DNA of 39,195 bases from Polyangiaceae bacterium (GTDB lineage Bacteria > Myxococcota_A > Polyangia > Polyangiales > Polyangiaceae), in the NCBI GenBank assembly GCA_025937785.1, contig JAICQQ010000058.1, positions 1 to 39,195 on the forward strand, in the 5' to 3' direction. Under the pieces are notes generated by a model. That model was not told the origin of the DNA. It saw nothing but the letters and a program-made list of their open reading frames with translations, and did not search any database. Positions 19,458 through 27,700 of the stretch are shown here, one piece after another. Each line of letters starts with the position of its first letter. The stretch's first letter is position 1. Made by a program: the position numbers and the translations under genes.

Positions 19458-22400
19458 TCAGTCACCCGCCCAGCGTTTGCCGAGTTTGCGCAGGGCAGCC
19501 TTCGCGTCCGCGCGGTAGGGGGAATTCCGCGGGCCCTGCTTCAGGTAGGCCTCCCAATGCTCGACCGCGGCGGGCTGCTCACCCAGCGCCTGGGCCAGGA
19601 GCAAATGCGCTTCGGGTACCCATGCCGGTTCGCCGCCGGCACGAGCGACCTGCTCCAACGCCTCTTTCAGTTGGCTCTCGGCCGCGGCGACCTGCCGGTT
19701 GGCGAGCAACAACTTCCCGTACCGAAAACGCCAGACAGGTTGATTCGGGATTGCGCTGACGGCTTTCTGCCATTCGGACAGCGCCTCTGCTTCGCGTCCC
19801 AAGTCGTAGTATACGTCGGCCAGAGCCGCGTGGGCTTCATGACGCGAGGGCCTGAGCTGCAGCGCTTTCTGCAGGTCGACGATGGCGTCCTTGACCGCCC
19901 CCTGACGCGCCAGCAGCACACCGCGCTGCCAGTATGCGTCCGCGAGCGATTGATCCAACGCCAGCGCTTTTTCGAGCTCTTGCCCGGCCTTCGTGAAGTT
20001 CCTGGCCTCGTTCGCGGCCCAGCCCACGTACAGGTGATAGTCAGCGCGATTCGGCTCGATGGTGACCGCACGCTCGAGCGACCGTTGCGCGTCCGCCAAG
20101 CGCGTCGGATCGAGTAACAGCGCGCGGCCCATGCAATGATTCGTCTCCGCCGAATTCGGCCGCTGCGCGAGCACCTTGTGCAGCAGCGCTTCGGCTTCCT
20201 TGGCTCGCCCGGCCGTCGCGTTGCTGCACCCCACACGCAGCATCAGGTCCAGATCATCTGGCGCTTTCGCGAGCGCGGCCTGGTAGGCCTTGAGCGCTTC
20301 GTCGGCGCGACCCGCGACCTCGTACAAGAGCCCGCGCTCGAGCGCCAAGCCGGGGTACTCCTTGTCGACTGCCGCGACGCGATCGAACGCTGCTTGGGCC
20401 TCGTCGAGACGGTTGGCACGGCGCAAAGTCACACCGAGCTGAAACTGCGCGCGCAGATCAGCGGGGTCGAGCTTCAGGGCCAAACCGTACTCCGCATGCG
20501 CTTCGTCGTAACGGCCCTGCGCGAGCGCCACGTCGCCCATCGCTCGGTGAATCGCCGGGGACTCGGGCAACTCGGAACGCGCCTGGTCGAGCAACGCTTG
20601 AGCCTCCGGGAGCTTGCCCAGTTGGTTCAACAGCATCGACAGCGCTACGTAAGGCTCCACGCGTGAAGCGTCCTTCGGCGCCAGCTCGACGGCGCGGCGA
20701 TAGGCGTTCTCCGCCTCGTCCCGCTGCCCCAGCGCCTCGAGCGCGCGCCCGTGCCACAAGGCGGCATCCGCGGACTTCGGATGCGCTTCGCGCAGCCTCT
20801 GCGCGAGTTCAGCGCCCTCTTTCACGCGTTCCAGGACCAGCCGGCATTTGACCATCCCGATCTTGGCCATCAACTCCTGAGGGTCCGCTTGCGCCGCCGC
20901 TTCGAACCGCGCAAGCGCTTCGGAATAGCGGGCGGATTGGTACAAGGCGGCGCCGAGTCCGGTGAGCGCGCTGGCAGCCTTGGGGTCGGCCCTGAGCGCG
21001 GCGGTGAACGCCGCCTCGGCGAGACCGATGCGCGCCCTGGTCAAGTAAATGTTTCCGAGCAGTGTGTGTGCGAGCACGAGCTCCTGCGGGCTCAGCAGCG
21101 CTGGCTTGGCATCGACCACCCCACGGACGAGCTTGATGGTTTCGTCGGTCGCGTCACGCTTCCAGCCGACGCGTGCGATCAAAAGCTTGGCCCCCGTGTG
21201 ATCGGGAGCCTTCTGCAGCGTCGCCCGCGCCAACGCCTCGGCAGCGTCTACGTCTTCTGTGAGCAGCAGCGTGCGCGCCAAGCCGAAGCTCGTGCGCGGA
21301 CTGTCCTCGAGCTTCTTCGCGCTCTCCCAGGCCGCGCGCGCAGCCTTCGCATCACCTGCTTTGAGCTCCAACTCCGCCAGCGTTACCCAAGCGTCGACGC
21401 TCGCTCGAGATTTGGCGACCAGCGCTTGGAGCAGACGCCGCGCGACCGCCGGTTTCCCATCGACCGCCTCGCGCGCCGCCCTCGCCAAAGCGAGGTGCTC
21501 GACCTCCCCGGCTTCGTTCAGGCTGTCGAGGGAAACCGTCGAGCGCGCGTGTGTCTTGGAGTCGGATCCGAAGCGCAATTCGTGCAGAAATCCCGTGAAC
21601 GCCGCGTAGGCAGCTAGCGGCCGGACCCGCGAGAACTGCTTCCGGAGCTGCTCCACGCTCTCCACGCCACGCGTCGCGGACCTGAATGTATCCTGCGCGA
21701 ACGACTTGCGTGAGTCGCGCACCGCTCGCTCGGTCGTCTCGCGATACTCACCGCTTTTCAGCGTGTCCAGGGCCAGGTGGTAACCGAAGGGGCCCACGTC
21801 GGGCACCAGTGCCAACGCGCCGCCGCCCAGGCACACCACCACGAGCAAACCCAACCCGATGCGTGCGGCCTTGTTCGATTTCCGCGCCTGCTCCGGCGGC
21901 AGCACGCCGACGTTCATGCGCACCTGCGACGCACCGGCCGGCGCGGCATTCTGGGGCGCCGCCTCTTCTTGAGGGATGGCGCCGAACTCCATGTCCTCGT
22001 CCGCCTGCGAGAGCTGTCGCGGGCGCACGTCCTCCAGCGCTACGTCCGCTCCCAGCCCCTCATCGCCGCCGAGGTTCACCTCACCGAACGCAACCCCCCC
22101 ACCCGTCTGACGTTCGACGGCCAGCGCGCGCTGCACGGGGCGCTTGGGCGCCGCGCTCTCGATAGCAAACGCGTCGAATTCGCCGCCGGGGGCGCTGCTG
22201 GGATCGCCCGAGGTCGGTGCATCCGCGAAGTCGGGCTCGGGGAAGTCCCGGAACCCACCGGGCTCGACCTGTCGCAAATCTCCCGTGGAGGCTGGTCCCG
22301 CAAACGGATCGCTGCCGAGCGGCAGCTCCAGCTCGCCAAACCCTGCAGCGTCGCCCAGGGGTGGCACGGAATCGAGACCGAACGCGTCGCTATCTCCGAC

Positions 22401-23831
22401 GTTGCCGCGTGAAGCGCGGCGCGCCGGCGCAGCCTCAGCGGCGAGAGGAAACGCGTCTACCGCCGACGGCAGCGAGTCGGCCACGAGCGGCAGCGCATCG
22501 ACCGCGGTGGGCAACGGATCGGCCACCAGCGGGAGGGCATCGAGGACGGACGGCAGGTTCGAACCGCCGACTGGACTCGGAAGCACCGCATCCAGCGAAA
22601 GCACCGGCATGTCGGCGTCGTCGAAACCGCCGGTGCCGTCAGCGCTCGGTGTCGGCAGATCGAGCTCGAACAAGTCGTCACGCGCGGCGGACGCTCTGGG
22701 CCCAGCGGCGACACTCGGCAGCTCCGCCCCACGCGTCTGCACCGCCGGGAGACCGGCGACGTCCGACACGACCGCCGGCAGATCGAAGTCGGGAGCGAGC
22801 GGCGTGCCTTTGCGTTGCTTCGACACCGCGGGCAAGTCATCCACGGGCGCCGGTGTCCGCCGCGGCCGTGGTACCGCTGGCAAATCCATGTCGAACTCGA
22901 GCGCTGCCGCACGCGCTGCTGGCGCACGTTGCGGCAACGCGGGAAGGTCGAGTTCCTGGGTCGCCTGGGAGGCACCGGTGACGCGCGCGGGCAGCGCCGG
23001 GAGGTCGTCCATCGCGTCCACCTCGCCCCCGAGAGCGCCCACGGACGCAGGCGGAGGGGCAGACGTGAGTTCGAACTCGAGGGGACTATGCGTACGCGCT
23101 TCGGCCGGCTTGGCGCGCGTCGGCACCGCTTTGCCGGCGGGGGCCGGAGCCTGCCCGAGCACCGGAAGGTCGGCTTCGGCGTACGGATCGTCGGGCGCGG
23201 GCTCGGGCCGCGCACGCGGCGACGGACGCGCCGGCGCTGGAGGGGCTGCCGCTTGAGGACGGGGCGCGGCTGGACGCGCAGGCGGTGGAGGGCGGTCGGC
23301 CGCGGTAGGACGCGGGGCTGCAGCGGGGCGCGCCGCAGCAGGGAGCTCGACCGTGGGCCGCTCAGCGGGTGGCACGGGAGCAGGACGCGCGGCTGCCGTA
23401 GTGCGCGCCGGCGGCGCGGGGCGCGCAGGCGGCGGGGGACGCTGAGCCTGAGCTGCATCGCTGCCACCGAGCCCCGCCCCAGCACCCCCTTGCATCGACC
23501 CAGCAGCGTTCGCCGAGTTCAGGGCGGGAGGCGGTGGCCGCCGCGGGGCCGCGGGCGCGGGTGGATCGTCCAGCAGTCCAGCCGGCGCGGCGACGCCCAG
23601 CATCGTCGATTTCAGTCCTGCCCCGGCGAGGCGCGAGCGCGACGAACTTTCGTCACCTGTGAGACCCAAGGCCGCGCCCAACACGGGCGCAGGCGCGAGT
23701 GGCTCACCGGGGGAGTCAACCTTGAACGAAGTCCCGCATTTGGGGCACCTCATTTTGAGCCCCGTCTTGGGCACACGGCGCTCGTCGACTTGGTACGGCG
23801 CCTTGCAGCCTGGGCACTCGACTTTAAACAT
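19458..23831 (-). CDS. Zinc-ribbon / transmembrane / TPR protein (1457 aa)
   Basis: The N-terminal zinc ribbon of the MJ0042 type has Cys6, Cys9, Cys29 and Cys32 (MFKVECPGCKAPYQV, KTGLKMRCPKCGTSFKV). About 600 residues of Pro/Ala/Asp-rich low-complexity sequence follow, with short repeated LPAL/LP-V motifs. A transmembrane helix lies near residues 655-675 (RIGLGLLVVVCLGGGALALV), preceded by ARKSNKAAR. By the positive-inside rule the ribbon is cytoplasmic and the C-terminal ~780 residues periplasmic. That part is a long array of tetratricopeptide repeats (ALTGLGAALYQSARYSEALA; AHAALADVYYDLGREAEALS). Such zinc-ribbon/TM proteins occur in myxobacterial motility and polarity machines (GltJ/AgmX begins with one), but TPRs replace the domains found there. 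It is divergent from a parvulin-like gene. Confidence 0.9.
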   Translation of the reverse strand: MFKVECPGCKAPYQVDERRVPKTGLKMRCPKCGTSFKVDSPGEPLAPAPVLGAALGLTGDESSSRSRLAGAGLKSTMLGVAAPAGLLDDPPAPAAPRRPPPPALNSANAAGSMQGGAGAGLGGSDAAQAQRPPPPARPAPPARTTAAARPAPVPPAERPTVELPAAARPAAAPRPTAADRPPPPARPAAPRPQAAAPPAPARPSPRARPEPAPDDPYAEADLPVLGQAPAPAGKAVPTRAKPAEARTHSPLEFELTSAPPPASVGALGGEVDAMDDLPALPARVTGASQATQELDLPALPQRAPAARAAALEFDMDLPAVPRPRRTPAPVDDLPAVSKQRKGTPLAPDFDLPAVVSDVAGLPAVQTRGAELPSVAAGPRASAARDDLFELDLPTPSADGTGGFDDADMPVLSLDAVLPSPVGGSNLPSVLDALPLVADPLPTAVDALPLVADSLPSAVDAFPLAAEAAPARRASRGNVGDSDAFGLDSVPPLGDAAGFGELELPLGSDPFAGPASTGDLRQVEPGGFRDFPEPDFADAPTSGDPSSAPGGEFDAFAIESAAPKRPVQRALAVERQTGGGVAFGEVNLGGDEGLGADVALEDVRPRQLSQADEDMEFGAIPQEEAAPQNAAPAGASQVRMNVGVLPPEQARKSNKAARIGLGLLVVVCLGGGALALVPDVGPFGYHLALDTLKSGEYRETTERAVRDSRKSFAQDTFRSATRGVESVEQLRKQFSRVRPLAAYAAFTGFLHELRFGSDSKTHARSTVSLDSLNEAGEVEHLALARAAREAVDGKPAVARRLLQALVAKSRASVDAWVTLAELELKAGDAKAARAAWESAKKLEDSPRTSFGLARTLLLTEDVDAAEALARATLQKAPDHTGAKLLIARVGWKRDATDETIKLVRGVVDAKPALLSPQELVLAHTLLGNIYLTRARIGLAEAAFTAALRADPKAASALTGLGAALYQSARYSEALARFEAAAQADPQELMAKIGMVKCRLVLERVKEGAELAQRLREAHPKSADAALWHGRALEALGQRDEAENAYRRAVELAPKDASRVEPYVALSMLLNQLGKLPEAQALLDQARSELPESPAIHRAMGDVALAQGRYDEAHAEYGLALKLDPADLRAQFQLGVTLRRANRLDEAQAAFDRVAAVDKEYPGLALERGLLYEVAGRADEALKAYQAALAKAPDDLDLMLRVGCSNATAGRAKEAEALLHKVLAQRPNSAETNHCMGRALLLDPTRLADAQRSLERAVTIEPNRADYHLYVGWAANEARNFTKAGQELEKALALDQSLADAYWQRGVLLARQGAVKDAIVDLQKALQLRPSRHEAHAALADVYYDLGREAEALSEWQKAVSAIPNQPVWRFRYGKLLLANRQVAAAESQLKEALEQVARAGGEPAWVPEAHLLLAQALGEQPAAVEHWEAYLKQGPRNSPYRADAKAALRKLGKRWAGD
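22416..22541 (-). repeat. Three tandem 42-base units coding a 14-residue repeat
   Basis: Inside the 1457-aa gene: DALPLVADPLPTAV (22500-22541), DALPLVADSLPSAV (22458-22499) and a diverged DAFPLAAEAAPARR (22416-22457). Units are in frame, so copy-number change would not shift the frame. Confidence 0.75.
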
Positions 23832-23950
23832 GCGAAGCCTTGAACAAACTCTTAGCAGGTCACCTGGAGACTTGTCTCAGTTTGTGAGTCTACGGGCACC
23901 CCGGGGCCTATCGTTAGGGTGGTAATCGTGCTACGCGCCCTCGACTTCAC
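23832..23950. promoter_or_regulatory. Divergent control region with nested palindromes
   Basis: Between the zinc-ribbon/TPR gene and the parvulin-like gene. Outer repeats ACAAACT (23844-23850) and AGTTTGT (23879-23885) enclose CAGGT-C-ACCTG (23856-23866) and GAGAC-TT-GTCTC (23867-23878). The cluster lies 13-54 bases upstream of the minus-strand ATG and 66-107 upstream of the plus-strand ATG. It may be a shared operator or a structured 5' leader. Confidence 0.45.
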
Positions 23951-24523
23951 ATGCATCGTTGGACTTCACTCGTGTTCGGCCTGCTGTTCGTCGCTGCGGT
24001 CGCTGGGATCGTGATGGCGTCGCGACAGCCGGCCGTCGAGGCGTCGATCGCGTCCGCGAGCGCGTCTGCCTCAGCCCCACTGCCATCGGCAAGCGTCGAG
24101 AATCCAGTAAGGGCGGACCCTGCGGCGCCGATCGATGCAGGCGTCGATTCGGCCAACAGTTCGGCGTTCCATGTGCTCGCTGATGGCAAACCAGTCCCCG
24201 CGCTCTCGGACGATGCGCCCAAGCGCGTGCAACTCGGGGTCGTCTTGTTCCAGTACGCTGGGGCACAAGGCGCACCCACCAACAGTCGAGCGAAGGACGC
24301 CGCTCGCAGCAAGGCGCAGGACACCCTTGAACTGGCGAAGAAAGACTTCGACGAGGCGGTGAAGCTCGGGGACCCTGGATCGCTGAGCAACGCTGGCGAT
24401 ATCCCGAGGAACGTTCTGGAACCCGTCATAGAGTACACTGTATTCCGGATGGAACCAGGCGCGGTTTACCCCGAGCCCATCGACACACCGCGCGGCTACT
24501 GGATCGTACGTCGGATCAAATAG
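23951..24523 (+). CDS. Membrane-anchored or secreted parvulin-like (PpiC-type) protein (190 aa)
   Basis: The N-terminal hydrophobic segment (WTSLVFGLLFVAAVAGIVMA) is an anchor or signal. A Ser/Ala/Pro-rich linker reaches to about residue 70. The rest resembles a PpiC rotamase domain: VQLGVVLFQYAGAQG at the first strand; a helical part with KAQDTLELAKKDFDEAVKLG; DPGSLSNAGDIPR in place of the usual SD...GGDLG; and MEPGAVYPEPIDTPRGYWIV, then RRIK, matching the conserved closing P(V/I)xTxxGYHI(I/V)K strand. Parvulins isomerise peptidyl-prolyl bonds, often during outer-membrane protein folding. It is shorter than SurA/PrsA and has no chaperone arm. It diverges from the large zinc-ribbon/TPR gene. 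Confidence 0.78.
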   Translation: MHRWTSLVFGLLFVAAVAGIVMASRQPAVEASIASASASASAPLPSASVENPVRADPAAPIDAGVDSANSSAFHVLADGKPVPALSDDAPKRVQLGVVLFQYAGAQGAPTNSRAKDAARSKAQDTLELAKKDFDEAVKLGDPGSLSNAGDIPRNVLEPVIEYTVFRMEPGAVYPEPIDTPRGYWIVRRIK

Positions 24524-24756
24524 GCGCGGCCTCACAACCGGCCACGAAATCTTCGCACGGACCAAGCACTGCTGCTCGGCCACGGGCACGAGGGTGCCTT
24601 CGGACAACGCGAAGCAGCAACGTGCGCTGCGACACCTACACGACCCTCGGACCGGAAGGCGGGTTCGGCTCTCGTAGCCTTCTAATCTTTCGCAGAGAGA
24701 ACTAGGCAGAGCCGCTCCCGTCCTCTAAAGTCGCGGAGATACACTCGCTCTTGGTT
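24524..24756. other. Intergenic region before the giant TPR pair
   Basis: 233 bases without a gene. A stem GAAGGC (24655-24660) and GCCTTC (24677-24682), 16-base loop, is followed by TAATCTTT. It could be a weak terminator for the parvulin-like gene, and the promoter of the giant TPR pair is expected near 24680-24740. Neither is certain. Confidence 0.3.
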
Positions 24757-27700
24757 ATGCCGAGTACGACAAAGACTGCCGCTGCGAGCGCAGATTCGAC
24801 CGCACCCGATCCGGGCCTTGTCACAGCCACCATCGAACGCCTGAGGGAAGAGCACGAACGCGCCGAATCCAGCTCGCTTCGGGCACTGCTGCTGCACGAG
24901 ATCGCCCTGCTCGAAGAGCGCATGGGCGACGAGGGGGCGGCTGCGCGCGATCAGCTGAGCGCGGTCAACGAACAGCCGGACTATCGCGAGCCGCTCGAGC
25001 AGCTCATCACCATCATCCAGCGGCGCCAATCGTACAAGAACCTCGGAAAGTTGCTGGAACGCCTGGTGCGCGTCTCGGACACCCCCGAGGCGATCGAACG
25101 CGCCCAGCTGGACCACGCCGCGCACCTGGCGCGATTCGAAGACAACTTGAACGGGGCCCGCGACGCGCTCGAGAGTGCACTCGCCCACAGCCCCGAAAGC
25201 GCCTCCGTTTGGTACGCACTCGAAACCGTCGCTGGAAAGCTGCGGGATCCGGAGCTGCGCCAGCGGGCGCTCAAGTCTCGCCTGGACCTGACGCAGCACT
25301 CCACCTGGCGCGCGCTGTTGGCCGTCGATCTCGCGCAGCTCGCCGCGCATGGCGGAGACGTGGATCTGGCCGTCAGCACCCTGCAGAAGGGCATCGACCA
25401 GGCCGGTCCCGCGACCTTCGCGGCAGCGCGGGCGCTCGAGAACCTTGCGCGCCGTGAAGGCCGCACGGACGTCCTGGCAGGGGCGCTCGAGACGCAAGCG
25501 ACGCTGATCGAGCGCGCGCTGGAAGACAGTTCGGCGCTCGACTCCTTCGGCGTGCCGGCATACAGCAAGAGCGACGCCCAGCTCGCCCAATGCTGGCTGA
25601 GCGCCGCCGAGGCACACCGTAGCCGCGGCGACGTCGCTGCGGCCACGCAACTGCTCGACAAGGCGCTGGCGCGCTTCAAGACCGATCCTACGATCTTGCA
25701 CGCGCGGCTGAACGCGGCTGAGGTGGCCGGTGACACGCGCGTCGCGGCCGAACTGTCGCGGACTGCGTTGGACCAAGGCGTGGCCGGGCCGCTGGCCGCG
25801 GCGCTGTGGCTGCGAGTGGCGGAGGCGGCGGCGTCGGACGGAGACGGCGCCGGAGCGCTGCAAGCGGTGAAGAGCGCTCTCAGCGAAGACCCAGCCTGCA
25901 TTCCGGCGCGCGCCCTCGAGCTCGACCTGCTGTCGGGGGGCTTGGACGGCGCGGCCTTGGCGGCCACGTTCGAAGAAACAGCTGAGCAGCTCCCGAGCAA
26001 GGAGGGTAAGGCTCGCTACTATCTGATGGCGGCCAACGCTTGGGCGCGTCTCGCAGGCGACGTGCAAGGGGCCAAGGCGGCGCTCTCGCAAGCGGGCTTG
26101 TTCGGCACTTCGCCCAGTACGGTGGCTCGCGTAGCGCGCTTGCTGGCGACCACGAGCGACGACGCCGCTTGGTACGACGAGGCTACCAAGCGCCTGATCG
26201 CCGCGGGCGCCGCCGCGCAGGAAAAGCTCAGCTTGTGGTACGAGCTCGCCCGCCAACGCATGCTCAAGGGCGACAGGGCGGGCGCCAGAGAGGCAGTGAC
26301 CTCGCTCGCCGAACTGCCGGATGGCGATTGGCTCGGCAGCACATTGCACGCGTATGTGCTGCCGCTCGGCTCCGCCGCAGGTCTGCGTGGCGACGACTCG
26401 TTGGCCACGGACGCCGCGGCTTTGGAGAAACTGGCGCTGGTCGAGACGGATCCCGCGACCGTCACGGCGTTGAACGTGGCCATTACCTTGCGCAAGGCGC
26501 GAGCTGGCGCGATCGACGAGGCGAGCAAGCTGCTCGAGGAGATCCAAGGAGACGAACCCCAGGGGCTGCTGGTGTCAGTGGGGCTCGCCGAAACCTTGAA
26601 GCAGCGGGGCCAGATGACCGCGGCCGCAGCGGTGTTGAGCGAGTGCGCGAGCGGACAGACCCACGACACGCTGGCCGCATCGCTCTCGCTGTGGGCCGGC
26701 ATGACGTACTGGCAAGGCGGCGATCGCAAGGCGGCTGTCGAGTGTTTCACTCATGCGCACGAGCGCGAGCCCGATGCTGGTGGTTTGATGCTGAGTTGGG
26801 CGCTGCGCGCCGTCGAGCCCAACGACCTGAACGCGCGCCGCCAAGCGCTCGACACCGCGAGCGCGGAGGACCCCGTGCTGGCGCTCGAGCGCTTCGGCCT
26901 AGAGGCCTTCCGCACCGGAGCCACCCGAGAAGGCGCCGAAGCACTGCGTGCGATCGGGCCTCGAGCGGGCGAGCTCTTCGAAGCGGCCACGCTGGCCAAG
27001 GTGCTCACCGCGGGCGCTGACGACGCGGGACACCTGGACGCGCTCGAGCAGCTGACCGCGCTCGGCGGTGAGGCGCCGATGCTGGCGCTAGCGGCCGAGC
27101 ACTTGATGGAGCTCGACCAGGCACGCAAGGGGCAACTCGACCCCGTCAAGCTCGAGCGTACCGCCGCTGGCTGGGCCGCTCAGGACCCCTCGCTGGTGGC
27201 CGCGATGGAATGGCTGGCTGCGGCCACGGCGTCCAGTGACCACGGGCGCGAAGTACAAGCGCGGCGTGCGATCGCGCAACGGCTCGACCCCGCCCTAGGC
27301 TCCGTGCTCGAGGCCAGCGCGAGCCTGCTGAGCTCGCTCATCGGCAACGAACAAGAACCGCTGCTTGCCAGCACCGAACCAGCAGCGCGGCTCGCCAACC
27401 TCGAACTCTCTCCTCCCGGCTGCGATCCGCGCCGACGCGCCAGCGCCTTGCTGAACGTCGGTGACGTGCTGGGCGACGAGAGCGCCGCGCTCTGCCACGC
27501 GATCGGCGGCTACAATCAGCTCAGTCTCGGGCAGGCCGAGCCGGCGCTGGCAACCTTCCGCAGCGTCGTCGAAGCGTTTCCCGAAGAGGTCATTGGATGG
27601 GAGGGCCTGCGGCGCGCGGCGCTCGCGACCGGCGATCGAACGGCGGCTGCCGAAGCCTGCGCCGCGCTCGGGGACGCGACCAGCGACGACGCCGAAGGGG

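Noticed and set aside
24682..26547. 621-aa open frame on the minus strand, and similar long minus frames at 27295-28533, 30435-31979, 33339-34196 and 34590-35336
   Set aside because: They mirror the giant TPR genes; Arg/Gln/Leu-rich with no domain or start signal. They result from strong third-position GC bias.
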